DNA of 56,971 nt from positions 1 through 56,971 of the forward strand of contig NZ_JOPL01000006.1 in the NCBI RefSeq assembly GCF_002153745.1, given 5' to 3'. The stretch comes from Acetobacter sp. DsW_063. GTDB lineage: Bacteria; Pseudomonadota; Alphaproteobacteria; Acetobacterales; Acetobacteraceae. Below are positions 1 through 8,641 of the stretch, in pieces. Below the pieces are notes generated by a model. It did not search any database. It was not told the DNA's origin and saw only the letters and a program-made list of their open reading frames with translations. Each line of letters starts with the position of its first letter. The stretch's first letter is position 1. Made by a program: the position numbers and the translations under genes.

Positions 1-153
1 ATTACGGGCCAAGCGCATCAATCAACGGCTCTTCGATCCCTCCAGATGAAAGACTACGAGCGCTGCGCCTCAACACTTGCTGAAATGCACACCATCGCCT
101 GCGCATCCCTCATGCTCAGAAACGTTGCTAACCTGGTCATGCAAAGTGCATAA
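1..153 (+). pseudogene. C-terminal tail of an IS5-like transposase (cut by window edge)
   Basis: An open frame enters from the left edge and stops at TAA 151-153. The last 35 or so residues (MKDYERCASTLAEM, then IACASLMLRN) resemble the C-terminal helix of IS5-superfamily DDE transposases, where a K-D-Y/F-E-R block is followed by a hydrophobic helix ending LMLR. Only the tail is visible, so intactness cannot be judged. A second frame (KRINQRLFDPSR, ending at a TGA around base 55) overlaps its start and could mean a frameshift. The assignment rests on a short pattern match; an unrelated small ORF end is possible. Confidence 0.4.
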
Positions 154-282
154 TGTCGTCTGGGGACCCCGACAGGCTCCACAGCATAGATTTCAAGCAG
201 ATGTCCCAGGATTTCTCATATGCTTATGACTCGTGCGTAAATCGAGATGATTCGGTCCTTAAAGCCCGAATTCCACAAACCG

Positions 283-2988
283 TTAAAGACGCTGCCTTCT
301 TCTTTCCATCATCAGCCATCCTGCGCATCCTGCCAACCCCAAACCGAACAGCGTGCACAGCAGCCGATATCCCGGGGGCCTATAATCAAATATAATCGCT
401 GATTTTCCCGGTGGGAGCGTCACCGTCTGATGTAGCCCGTCCTCCGTCATCCCGACAGGAACCGAGGCTCCGTTTAATGTCGCGCGCCAATGCTCTGCAT
501 ACAATTCATGCCGGACCAGCGTCGTTCCCACCGGGCAGTCGGCGCTCAACGCATTACGATCTGTCGGCTTCATTATGCAGCCGGGAGCCGAAAAATAGGG
601 TGCTGCACCAGAGATGGTCTGAATAAATACGTAAGGGTCTCTGTAGACGGTCTCCAGCCCCGTCTGATTAAAATTGTAGTCCACGGCAAAGAAAGGAATG
701 TGCTCGGCCTGCCTCTGTCGTGCGGGCCACATCCAGAGCGCTGCCGGGCGATCCGTTTGACTGCCCCTGATCGTTACATCCAACGTTCGTTCCTCAGTCT
801 GAGAAACTGTCAGAGGACGCGAAAGATCTAGCCATGTCAGCCTATTGTCATTAGCGCGATCCAGTTCGCCAGTCGCCGTGGCACAGTCATCGGACGCACA
901 CAGCGACATCTCTATACGCCCACGAGACGCGCCCTGATAGGTTCCTAAAGACACACCGATTTTTCGGATCGTCGCGGTTGTCTCTTTACCGTCTTTTCCC
1001 GGCGCGGGGAGCGTGATCTGCCCGTGGACGGTACCCGTGCCTAGAGGTACGGGCACAGCACTCCCGGGGCCAATGGAGGATGCAGCACGGTCTCTCCATA
1101 CGTCCGTACCGTTGCGGGCCACGATGAAGCCTACGGATTGTTTGCGCAACCACTCCAACGTTTGTCCAGAACCAAGCTGTGGGATGGTCTGAATGTTCTG
1201 CCAATACTCGGGAGTATCCGACATAGCCCGACTAAGTCCCGCCGGAATATACTGTGTTGGGTCACCGTCACTGACCGCATGCGCCGCGATTTCGTTCGCA
1301 AAATTCCGTGGCACTGGAAGATAGGTGTAATTGATCGAAGCGATCCCGTAATAGGCACCATAATTGGGAGCTAGAGCATTAAGACTCAGCACCCGCTGCA
1401 GTCGGGTCAGATGCCGCAAGACAGATAGAGCGGTCTCATCGGATCTTACTGGTTTCACACCACAGAGCAGAGGGACCGAAAACAGGACAACGGAATTGAC
1501 CAACAGTGTCATTCCTGCCAACACTCTTCCGCTCTTTCCGGATTTCCAGAATCCCCAGAGAAGAAGCGTCGCTGTAGTTACGGCCCACATGAAAGACCAT
1601 GCGACAAGAGCGTGGTAATGGTGGCCGTGCGTCCACAACTCGGCAATAGCACTGCGTGCGCCGCCCACCACCAGAACGCTTGTCATTGCAAGCGGAACAA
1701 ACGTCAGCACGCATGCGTGCCGCACAGCCGCTTTTGGGGCTGTGCGCGTATCATCGAATGCCAGTCCGGCGAGCAGGCTGAGAGCGAACCACCAGCTCGG
1801 CCCGATATAAATATGCGTCATGGTCTGACGGATGCCTGGAATCATATCCATCAGGTATTGTCCAGGCTGGATACCAAAAGCCTTCATCCCCGTCATTAGC
1901 AGATAGAGGCCAAGGACCACTCGCAAACCACGCCATGCAACACTCCCGATCCGACGAGAGGAAAAAACTGCGCCTGCCAACCCGACAAGAGCTGCCAGGA
2001 TCAAAGTGAAATCGCAATAGGCGCTAGTGTGCCACCACAAAGCTCTAGCGGTTTCACTAGCCTGAACGAAAAACGCGAATTGCGGTGGCCCAAGAAGATA
2101 AGGAAACAACAGCATGGCCGCATTCGCAACATCAGCGTGGGCTGTCCCTATATCGGAATTCTGGCCAAGATAGGCATCGCGAATCAGAAGAATGAACGGA
2201 ACCCATGCGGGGGCGGAAAGAAGCACTCCCAAAAGCCCGCCACCGATAATATGGAGAGCCGTGGGCAGGCCGTGGCGGGAGATACCGATTCGCCACATAG
2301 CAATCACAAGCGCAAGAAGCCCATCAAGAAACGCTGTCTCCGGAAATCCTGCGATAATTGAACCACCGATGCCCAATGCGACGAGAAGCCATCCCCAGCG
2401 ACGCTCCGCGTCCCGATTCCCGCCGCATCTCATGATTCCCCAGACCAGCATCGGCAAAAACGGCACAGGCATGATCGGTCCATGCGAAAACCACGCAAAA
2501 GTTCCCGAGCACTCCATAAGAGTGCTGACGACGATACGCGCGCCGAAAGAAAGCCGCATCTCTCGCGCTAGACCATACATTGCGAACCCTGCGAGACATT
2601 GCATGGCGATTTTCAATAAAACCGGACCGTTCGGTAGGGCGAGAAGAAGAACAAACGGGAAAAATAGCGCGGAACTTTGCATTTCCGCCGCCATTGGCAT
2701 TCCGATGCCGGAATAGGAATCCCACCACGGTACGTGTCCAGAAAGCCACTGCCGCGCCGCCGACGCGCCCAATGCTTGCGTAGTGGCCCCGGAGTTGGGG
2801 TCAAGCCATCCCGGAAAGCCGGGAAGAACCGGATCCTCCGGGAGCGGGCCGAATTTCAGAAAGCTGTAAATTGGATCTTCCGACAGAAAACCCAGAAGAC
2901 CCGGCGCATGGATCACGAAAGGAAGCGCCAGCAAAACGATTAAAGCCAGCCATTCCCGAGTAATCGGGTTTGTTATGGTTCGGGGCAC
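283..2988 (-). CDS. Large polytopic membrane protein, YfhO-like
   Basis: This 901-residue protein starts at GTG 2988, with AAGGAG about 11 bases upstream. Roughly the first 550 residues are mostly hydrophobic, with about a dozen predicted membrane segments separated by short loops. A soluble, probably extracytoplasmic region of about 300 residues follows, then a last membrane helix near residues 875-893 and an Arg-rich cytoplasmic tail. This architecture and the ending (an EHWRATLNG-type stretch, then a PPG.....DYRPPGYR stretch before the last helix) resemble the YfhO family, thought to act in lipid-linked sugar or teichoic-acid-like glycosylation in Firmicutes; function here is unknown. It is AT-richer than the genes from 5 kb on and lies between two transposase remnants, which suggests transfer. 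It has no co-directional partner in the window. Confidence 0.6.
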   Translation of the reverse strand: MPRTITNPITREWLALIVLLALPFVIHAPGLLGFLSEDPIYSFLKFGPLPEDPVLPGFPGWLDPNSGATTQALGASAARQWLSGHVPWWDSYSGIGMPMAAEMQSSALFFPFVLLLALPNGPVLLKIAMQCLAGFAMYGLAREMRLSFGARIVVSTLMECSGTFAWFSHGPIMPVPFLPMLVWGIMRCGGNRDAERRWGWLLVALGIGGSIIAGFPETAFLDGLLALVIAMWRIGISRHGLPTALHIIGGGLLGVLLSAPAWVPFILLIRDAYLGQNSDIGTAHADVANAAMLLFPYLLGPPQFAFFVQASETARALWWHTSAYCDFTLILAALVGLAGAVFSSRRIGSVAWRGLRVVLGLYLLMTGMKAFGIQPGQYLMDMIPGIRQTMTHIYIGPSWWFALSLLAGLAFDDTRTAPKAAVRHACVLTFVPLAMTSVLVVGGARSAIAELWTHGHHYHALVAWSFMWAVTTATLLLWGFWKSGKSGRVLAGMTLLVNSVVLFSVPLLCGVKPVRSDETALSVLRHLTRLQRVLSLNALAPNYGAYYGIASINYTYLPVPRNFANEIAAHAVSDGDPTQYIPAGLSRAMSDTPEYWQNIQTIPQLGSGQTLEWLRKQSVGFIVARNGTDVWRDRAASSIGPGSAVPVPLGTGTVHGQITLPAPGKDGKETTATIRKIGVSLGTYQGASRGRIEMSLCASDDCATATGELDRANDNRLTWLDLSRPLTVSQTEERTLDVTIRGSQTDRPAALWMWPARQRQAEHIPFFAVDYNFNQTGLETVYRDPYVFIQTISGAAPYFSAPGCIMKPTDRNALSADCPVGTTLVRHELYAEHWRATLNGASVPVGMTEDGLHQTVTLPPGKSAIIFDYRPPGYRLLCTLFGLGLAGCAGWLMMERRRQRL

Positions 2989-3229
2989 TACGCGGTCCGC
3001 TCCTTAGTCTTTATTCTATGTATCTCCGCTATCGTGGCTCGCGGTATAGATTGCGATAGCCATGACAACTCCCCAGTCTTTATATCTGAGGTTGGCAATT
3101 ATAGGCCAGTCCCCTTCAGTTCGTGACAAGAAAGCGCGATCGGGCGGAGGTTGCCCGAGTTTGCTGGGAGTTGTGACTGAAACTGGGTGATGGTGATCTG
3201 AGGAGGAGGCGTAGTGTGTGCGGCTCTAG

Positions 3230-3243
3230 CACTACAGTTGCAT
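3230..3243. repeat. Left terminal inverted repeat of the IS701-like element
   Basis: CACTACAGTTGCAT matches the reverse complement of bases 4627-4640 at 13 of 14 positions. The similarity fades inwards into an AT-rich stretch (TTTGTATTGTGAATGAG here against ATTATATTGAG at the other end). Confidence 0.75.
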
Positions 3244-3344
3244 TTTGTATTGTGAATGAGCGCGGATAGCGCTGGCCTGATGTGTTCGTCTAAAGACGGA
3301 CCATCTGAGGATGTGGGCGACGGGGAGTCTGCGTTGTGAGAGTT

Positions 3345-4613
3345 TTACGACGAAACGCCTGATTTCCTGTATGGACCAGCGGACAAGGACTGTCGTGTCC
3401 GGTGCTGTGTTTTTTTCGGTTTCAGTGAGTTTGCCTGATACCGGACACTTGCCATGACGGCATAGGCGGGCATGACCAGAGAGGTATGCCGGTGCCAACC
3501 ATACCAGGAACGGGTTTCGTTATGATCAAGACCGAATTCGTTTTTGGCTGTCTCGAAACATTCTTCGACCCTCCAGCGCGCCCCTTCAACGTTCACGAGT
3601 TCCTGCATGGTCGTCCCTTTCGGACACCATGTCGTAAAACAGGCAAGGTCTCCATCGGCGGTGTTCCGGCGGATCAGCAGGCCGCGTGTCCATGGTCCGG
3701 CTGTAGGGCAGTCAAATTCTTCAGCATCCAGATCGGCAAGGGAGAGATACGCCCAGTCATACAGACGCTCACCTTTTATGCCATGTCCCGCAGACAGACG
3801 GCGCCAGTCCTGCGCGGACAGATCCGCAGCGATGTCTTTGGCTTCGCCTGCAATCAGCGGATTTGTCGCCCATGACCCGAACCGGTGATTGCCTTTGACG
3901 CAAACGACATATCCAATTCCTGCCCGACGAAGCATGCGTTCCACATAGCCCACGCCATACACGCTTTCTGCTGCAACTCAGCGGAAGGGCACGCCGGTCT
4001 CAATACTCCGCTCAATCATCATCGAGGCCAGGGCCGGTTTGGTTGCAAACACCACGTCATCAGGAACGTGGGCTCGCTTCAGGCGCTCACGGTTCGACGT
4101 CCAGTCTTTTGGAAGATACAGGGCGCGGTCAACAAAGGCATGGCCCCGCGCCGATACATAGGCGGCAAATACACCAATCTGGCAGTTCGTGATCTTGCTG
4201 GCAGATCCCGTATACTACCGCCCCACACCGCACGACGCCTGACCTTTCTTCTGCAAGCCGGTCTCATCGATGACCAGCACGCCATCTTCTGTGCCCAGAT
4301 GCTCGACCACATGCTCCCTGACGACATCGCGAAGGGCATTGGCATCCCAGTGCCCGCGACCCAGAAGCGCCTGTTGCCGCCATGGACCGCGATCTCCTGC
4401 GGCTTCCACGCGCATCCATCCCGTCTTGCGTGGTTCATTGCCACTCACAACGTCAAGGAAGGCGCAGGCAGAAGCCGCAACACGCTTCTGCGTAAGCAAC
4501 GGCGCGATCCGTTCCTTGGCGGACCGAAGCCCGGACGCCCACAAATCCAGCGTATCTTCAACAGATGCACCGCCACTCATCATATCCTGAATCATGGTTA
4601 CCCATAGATTCAA
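3345..4613 (-). pseudogene. IS701-family transposase with two in-frame stop codons
   Basis: Reading the minus strand from ATG 4613 gives one continuous frame of about 422 codons, normal for this family, interrupted by TAG at 4217-4215 and TGA at 3980-3978. There is no frameshift. The first part holds the WRQQALLGRGHWD and VLVIDETG (first catalytic Asp) blocks. The middle part, ITNCQIGVFAAYVS then FVDRALYLPKDW, matches the family core. The last part holds the conserved WRVEECFETAKNEFGLD block with the catalytic Glu. The TAG stands where relatives have Gln (GVQRQYTG) and the TGA where they have Trp (PFRWVAAD); each is one transition away. After the second stop the family's AAD-SVYG appears as AAESVYG, so the second catalytic Asp may also be altered. 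Confidence 0.85.
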
Positions 4614-4626
4614 AACTCAATATAAT

Positions 4627-4640
4627 ATGCAACTGTAGCG
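4627..4640. repeat. Right terminal inverted repeat of the IS701-like element
   Basis: ATGCAACTGTAGCG, whose reverse complement CGCTACAGTTGCAT matches the left end except for one base. It lies just upstream of the transposase start, the usual arrangement for a promoter-proximal IS end. Confidence 0.75.
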
Positions 4641-4644
4641 CTAA

Positions 4645-5104
4645 TAGGTTCCGTCGACTGGTGGCGAAACTATCAGCGCTCCGTAGTATATGTCCGCTTT
4701 GCCGAAGCTGTGTGACATCGGAAGTTCTGCGCTTGGGCGCGGGTCGGCGCAGGCTTCAGGCCATGCGCGAGGTCAGGTGGATTGCGCCGGATCGAGCTTG
4801 TGCGCTCTCGTCACTTTACCCTCTTCATCATGATGCATGAACTTGCTGCGACAGTCATATCCACATGTTTCGTGCTGGCGTAGCGGTGAAAATCGTTAGG
4901 ATGTCCTGACTGCGAGTTCCATGCTGCGGGATCGTCTTCGCCCAAGATCAAGGTTGCGATGTTGGAGCGCAGCACCTATAGCCCTGCCAAATCCGCCGTC
5001 GCCTGCCCGATTCCGAGGTGAGCATAGAGGCGCCGAGCGAACGCTGCCCTGTCAGATTCGGGCTGCGACGAGTTGAAGTGAATTCATTCTCTGGAGACCC
5101 GACC
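4645..5104. other. Intergenic stretch without a recognisable gene
   Basis: About 460 bases separate the IS701-like element from the DUF3126 gene. Short open frames exist on both strands, but none has a family motif together with a convincing ribosome binding site. It may be decayed sequence displaced by the IS. Confidence 0.5.
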
Positions 5105-5338
5105 TTGAGCACGATCTCATCATCTGAAATCGCCCGGCTGCAAGTTTGCCTGCGCCGTCTGCTGGATTCGAAGGGGTTGACCGTCAACGCTCCGCCGCGT
5201 CCGGGATTGTCCGTGGAAATCGCTGTTAACGGCGAAGTAGTCGGTACAGTTCATCGCGACGAAGACGAGGGCGAAGTGTCTTACGCGATCAATCTGGTCG
5301 TTCTGGAAGAAGACCTGCCCGCTACGGCTGGCAAGTAA
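5105..5338 (+). CDS. DUF3126 family protein
   Basis: A 77-residue protein beginning SSSEIARLQVCLRRL and ending in the conserved block RDEDEGEVSYAINLVVLEEDL, the signature of the small alphaproteobacterial DUF3126 family, whose function is unknown. I chose TTG 5105 because it gives the usual family length (about 70-75) and has GGAG 8-10 bases upstream; the ATG at 5018 would add 29 residues that do not look like the family. It is soluble, with no signal peptide, and is followed by a GC-rich hairpin and a convergent gene. Confidence 0.8.
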   Translation: MSTISSSEIARLQVCLRRLLDSKGLTVNAPPRPGLSVEIAVNGEVVGTVHRDEDEGEVSYAINLVVLEEDLPATAGK

Positions 5339-5364
5339 GAATCGACCGAAACACGGAGGCTAAA

Positions 5365-5391
5365 GCGGGCGAGAATGCTTACCTCGCCCGC
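5365..5391. terminator. Hairpin between convergent genes
   Basis: GCGGGCGAG and CTCGCCCGC form a perfect 9-bp stem around a 9-base loop, between the convergent DUF3126 and DUF2939 genes. There is no T-run on either side, so it is a plausible but non-classical bidirectional terminator. Confidence 0.5.
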
Positions 5392-5402
5392 ACGCAGAGT
5401 GC

Positions 5403-6014
5403 TCAGGCGTTATGCGGGGTCGCCGAGGCTTCCATAACGGGATGCTTGGGCGCGGGCAGGTCGATACGCGTCAGCTTCCAGCGCCAGCCTTCGATCCGCA
5501 GTTCGATGGCGAGCGGCGTGTCGTTTTCGTGTCCCGGAAGCGTGACCTGCGCCTGAAACGCGTCGAGACGCGTGAAGTGGCCGGAGGCGTGTCTCAACGT
5601 TCCGAAAATTGTCCCGCCGCCGGTTGCCTTGGGGATGGCCGCCATGGCTTCGTCCACTACGACGCCGAGGTTGTTCTGCGTGACGTGGATATCGACGGCG
5701 TTGGACACGACGTTGGTCGCGAAGGATTCGCCAAAAGCCGGCAGGTCGTCAGACGCGTTCGTCGGCTGGAGGTTGAGATCCGCCAGCACCTGCTGTTTTA
5801 GCGAAGCGTCGAGCAGGCCCCAGTTAATCGCATGGCCTAGCGTCACCATGTCGTGCTGCCGGACCGACGTCGCGATCGACCACATCGCCATGAAGGGCGA
5901 CGCCGCGTAGATCGCGAACGACGTCAGGAACGCAGCGACGCAAACCTTGCGTGCGCTGCGACGGCGCGGGCATTCCGTCATGAATGTATAGGGAATGATC
6001 TCGGCGGCCTTCAT
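5403..6014 (-). CDS. DUF2939 domain membrane-anchored protein
   Basis: A 203-residue protein with one hydrophobic segment near residues 25-45 (VAAFLTSFAIYAASPFMAMW) followed by an extracytoplasmic domain. The run ASPFMAMWSIATSVRQHDMVTL then INWGLLDASLKQQ matches the DUF2939 pattern, in which a membrane anchor precedes a stretch about residues that set the protein's 'charge'. The start at ATG 6014 is preferred over the upstream ATG 6068 because AGGA lies 8 bases before it. Function is unknown. It is divergent from moeB, with a gap of about 260 bases. Confidence 0.75.
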   Translation of the reverse strand: MKAAEIIPYTFMTECPRRRSARKVCVAAFLTSFAIYAASPFMAMWSIATSVRQHDMVTLGHAINWGLLDASLKQQVLADLNLQPTNASDDLPAFGESFATNVVSNAVDIHVTQNNLGVVVDEAMAAIPKATGGGTIFGTLRHASGHFTRLDAFQAQVTLPGHENDTPLAIELRIEGWRWKLTRIDLPAPKHPVMEASATPHNA

Positions 6015-6277
6015 GGTTGAATCCTGTTGACTGAGCCCCACCATAACATGCGCAACGCAGCCATGCATTCATGGGCCTGCTTCGCGCATTCAATATCACG
6101 AAAACGTGAAGTTGTCTTGTGGGAATGTGTGATCGCCGCGCAGCGTGTGGTTTGCGTCGATACGTCACGGAGCCGTGCTGGAGATTTTACGACGCATACG
6201 CTTAAAATCAGTGAGTTACCGTCGCGTCTCTATCAGGGCGTGAGGTCCCGGCCTGTCTTCCGACGTGCGAGGCGCCT

Positions 6278-7066
6278 GTGTTTGCCGAACTGACCGAGAG
6301 CGAGATTCAGCGCTATTCCCGCCACATTCTTCTGCCCGAGGTCGGCGGAACAGGGCAGATGCGCCTGCGCAATGCCTCGGTCCTGATCGTCGGCGCAGGA
6401 GGGCTTGGGAGCCCGCTCGCCTGTTATCTTGCGGCGGCGGGCGTCGGACGGGTCGGTCTTGTCGATGACGATCGGGTCGAACTGTCCAATCTGCAACGGC
6501 AGATCCTGCACACGACCGACCGCGTCGGCGTCGCGAAAGTCGAGTCCGCCGCTCGCGCGCTTTCAGCGCTTAATCCCGAGGTTGCGATCGAAACGCATGC
6601 GGTGCGTCTGACCGACGGCAATGCGGCGGCGCTGGTCGGCGGGTATGACCTCGTATGCGACGGCTGCGACAATTTCGACACGCGTTACGTGGTCAACAGG
6701 GCCTGCATTGCAGCCAAGCGCACGCTTGTTTCTGCGGCTGTGACCCGTTTCGAAGGACAACTGACGACTTTTCGTCCGCATCTCGGCGGCCCTTGTTACA
6801 ATTGCCTCTATCCGGAGACGCAAGCCGCGCCTGACGCGCCGAGTTGCGGCGACGCAGGCGTGTTCGGCGCAGTGACGGGCGTTCTTGGAACGCTCCAGGC
6901 GACAGAAGCCCTTAAGGAACTGCTTGATCTCGGGGAAAGCATGGATGGGCGGCTTATTCTCTGGGACGCGCTTGCGACCCGCTTCACCACGATTCGAATT
7001 GGCCGTGATCCGCATTGTCTGGTGTGCGGCAGGGTTTCCGACCAGGTTGCCGCAGTTGCGACGTAA
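6278..7066 (+). CDS. moeB: MoeB/ThiF-family sulfur-carrier adenylyltransferase
   Basis: This 262-residue E1-like enzyme would adenylate the C-terminal Gly-Gly of MoaD or ThiS using ATP, for molybdopterin or thiamine sulfur transfer. The N-terminus ESEIQRYSRHILLPEVG is typical, followed by the nucleotide loop GAGGLGSP (near 42-49), the DDDRVELSNLQRQ block and the CDNFDTRYVVN segment. Two Cys pairs (CYNC near residue 173, CLVC near 249) form the usual zinc site. It lacks the C-terminal rhodanese domain of the longer MoeZ/MOCS3 type. The start is GTG 6278, with GAGG just upstream. MoeB, ThiF and HesA are hard to separate by sequence alone, and no moaD or thiS is in the window. Confidence 0.85.
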   Translation: MFAELTESEIQRYSRHILLPEVGGTGQMRLRNASVLIVGAGGLGSPLACYLAAAGVGRVGLVDDDRVELSNLQRQILHTTDRVGVAKVESAARALSALNPEVAIETHAVRLTDGNAAALVGGYDLVCDGCDNFDTRYVVNRACIAAKRTLVSAAVTRFEGQLTTFRPHLGGPCYNCLYPETQAAPDAPSCGDAGVFGAVTGVLGTLQATEALKELLDLGESMDGRLILWDALATRFTTIRIGRDPHCLVCGRVSDQVAAVAT

Positions 7067-7535
7067 GGTCGGAAGGTTCGTGCCCAGCCTTTGCCGTTCC
7101 GCGTTTTAGGGCACGCAGCGCCTTCAGCTTCATGCGATTGCCGCCTTCAATAGTGCGAGGTGCCTGAGCCTTGCTCCATCAAGTGGCAATTCGGTCGGGT
7201 TTTCCTGGTCGGAGGCTTTAAGGGCTCTGTTTCATGAGCGCCGCCGTCGGCGATCAGTTGCGACTCGGGACCTTCGTGGCCGATCTTTCTACTGGCTCGG
7301 TATTGTTCGGCCCGTTTCAGGGATGCGTCACAGTCGTCCGTCACCATGGTTCCGGCGTCGACGAGAGGATGCGCGGCCCCATTTCTGCAACGTCGGCGCT
7401 GCGCTTGCCTTTGCTGCAGGATCGCGCCTGTCCGCTGTGAAAACGGCGTCAGACGCCCTTTCAAACAAGAGAATTCAGCGCGCCGCCTGCAGAACCCACT
7501 TGCCGTAAGGCGCAGGGCTTGGCACGGATGCGCGC
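7067..7535. other. Intergenic stretch of about 470 bases
   Basis: No recognised gene. On the minus strand an open frame of 66 codons from ATG 7347 to 7147 is hydrophilic and includes KRAEQYRASRKIGHEG, vaguely like small alphaproteobacterial ORFs with RAEEYR motifs, but its ribosome binding site is poor. I leave it uncalled. No tRNA or riboswitch fold was recognised. Confidence 0.4.
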
Positions 7536-8564
7536 ATGACCGCCACTCGCTCCCTGTGCGCCGCCACGCTTCTGGCGACATCCGTAACGTTCGCCGTCGG
7601 CGCCCATGCGGCCGATACGGCGACCACGCCGCATCATCACCATCATCACCACGCAGAGGCGGCTGCTTCCGCGAAGTCGATGGCCACCAAGCCCCCCACC
7701 GCCAAGGCGGCGCATGGCGCGCACGCACACCACGTGGCGCATGAAGGGCGCCCCAAGGCGAAGCATCCGGCCACGCCAGAGGGCGCGCATAAATCTGCTG
7801 CCCACCACCATCCGGCGAAGCACCCTCTGCCGCACCACCATGCGGTTCCGACCGCAGGCTCTGTGGTCCCGGCGCCTATGCCCATTCCGGACGGCGCGCC
7901 GGCTCTGCAGCAACCAGACGCCAGCGCGCCGGGCGCGCCAGCAGCGGCCCCCGATGCGCAGAAGGGAACGAATACCGGTCTGCCCCTGCCGCGTTATGCG
8001 GCCTTCCGGGCCGACGAAGTCAACATGCGCGCCGGGCCGGGGCAGCGTTACCCTATCCAGTGGGTGTATCATCGTCGGGGGTTGCCGGTGGTGATTGAGC
8101 GCGAATTCGACGTCTGGCGTCTGGTCGAGGATTCGGACGGCGTAAAAGGGTGGGTGCATCAGGCGACGCTGGTCGGATCGCGAGATTTTGTAGTGCCCGG
8201 CGCAAGCCCCGAAACCCCGGCGGCAACGCCCGGCGCCGCGCCGCCTCAGCAGGGTCAGACAGCGACTCAATCGTCAACCGGACATGCGGACCAGCCGCCC
8301 GCAGGGCACATGGAACCGCGCGTCATCGGGTCTGTGCCGAAGGAGGCCGACGCCCTGAAGACGTCCGGCGCAGTGATGCTGCGCGCGTCAGGCGACGACA
8401 CCGCCCCGGTCGTCGCGGTGTTGAAACCTGGCGTGGTCGGCACGTTACGCACCTGTGCGGCGGGCTCAGCCTGGTGCAAGGTGTCGGTGCGCCAATACGA
8501 TGGCTGGCTGCGTCGCTCTTCGGTCTGGGGCGTATCGGCCGACGAGGCGTATCCGCCTTCCTGA
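7536..8564 (+). CDS. Secreted SH3-domain protein with a His-rich linker
   Basis: A 342-residue exported protein. Residues 1-25 form a Sec signal peptide ending AHA-AD. A His/Ala/Pro/Lys-rich linker (about residues 30-145) follows and contains seven consecutive His at its start plus HAHHVAH, HHHPAKH and PHHH clusters. Two bacterial SH3 domains follow, at about 150-205 (VNMRAGPGQRYPIQWVYHRRG then KGWVHQATLVG) and 270-335 (VMLRASGDDTAPVVAVLKPG then DGWLRRSSVWGV). Bacterial SH3 domains often bind peptidoglycan or target cell-wall proteins. Low-complexity His tracts can bind Zn, Ni or Cu, but a metal role here is inference. It lies 77 bases upstream of pyk. Confidence 0.8.
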   Translation: MTATRSLCAATLLATSVTFAVGAHAADTATTPHHHHHHHAEAAASAKSMATKPPTAKAAHGAHAHHVAHEGRPKAKHPATPEGAHKSAAHHHPAKHPLPHHHAVPTAGSVVPAPMPIPDGAPALQQPDASAPGAPAAAPDAQKGTNTGLPLPRYAAFRADEVNMRAGPGQRYPIQWVYHRRGLPVVIEREFDVWRLVEDSDGVKGWVHQATLVGSRDFVVPGASPETPAATPGAAPPQQGQTATQSSTGHADQPPAGHMEPRVIGSVPKEADALKTSGAVMLRASGDDTAPVVAVLKPGVVGTLRTCAAGSAWCKVSVRQYDGWLRRSSVWGVSADEAYPPS

Positions 8565-8641
8565 TGCGTTCGCGCCGCCTGCCTCTGACGAGCGGCGCGG
8601 CGGACAGCGTCCCGAGGGCATACCAAGGGAGGTCTAAAAGC

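Larger units (their letters stand above)
3230..4640 (-). mobile_element. IS701-like insertion sequence, inactive copy
   Basis: An element of about 1.41 kb is bounded by imperfect terminal inverted repeats and carries one transposase frame on the minus strand. The left end reads CACTACAGTTGCAT and the right end, read inwards, CGCTACAGTTGCAT. CTAG (3226-3229) flanks the left end and CTAA (4641-4644) the right end; both fit the YTAR target preference of the IS701 family but are not identical, so one copy has mutated or the flanks were rearranged. The transposase has two nonsense codons, so this copy cannot move by itself. Confidence 0.8.

Noticed and set aside
3978..4217. Programmed readthrough or recoding in the IS701 transposase
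   Set aside because: The TAG and TGA stand in place of Gln and Trp codons in relatives, with no slippery site or recoding hairpin visible; decay is simpler.
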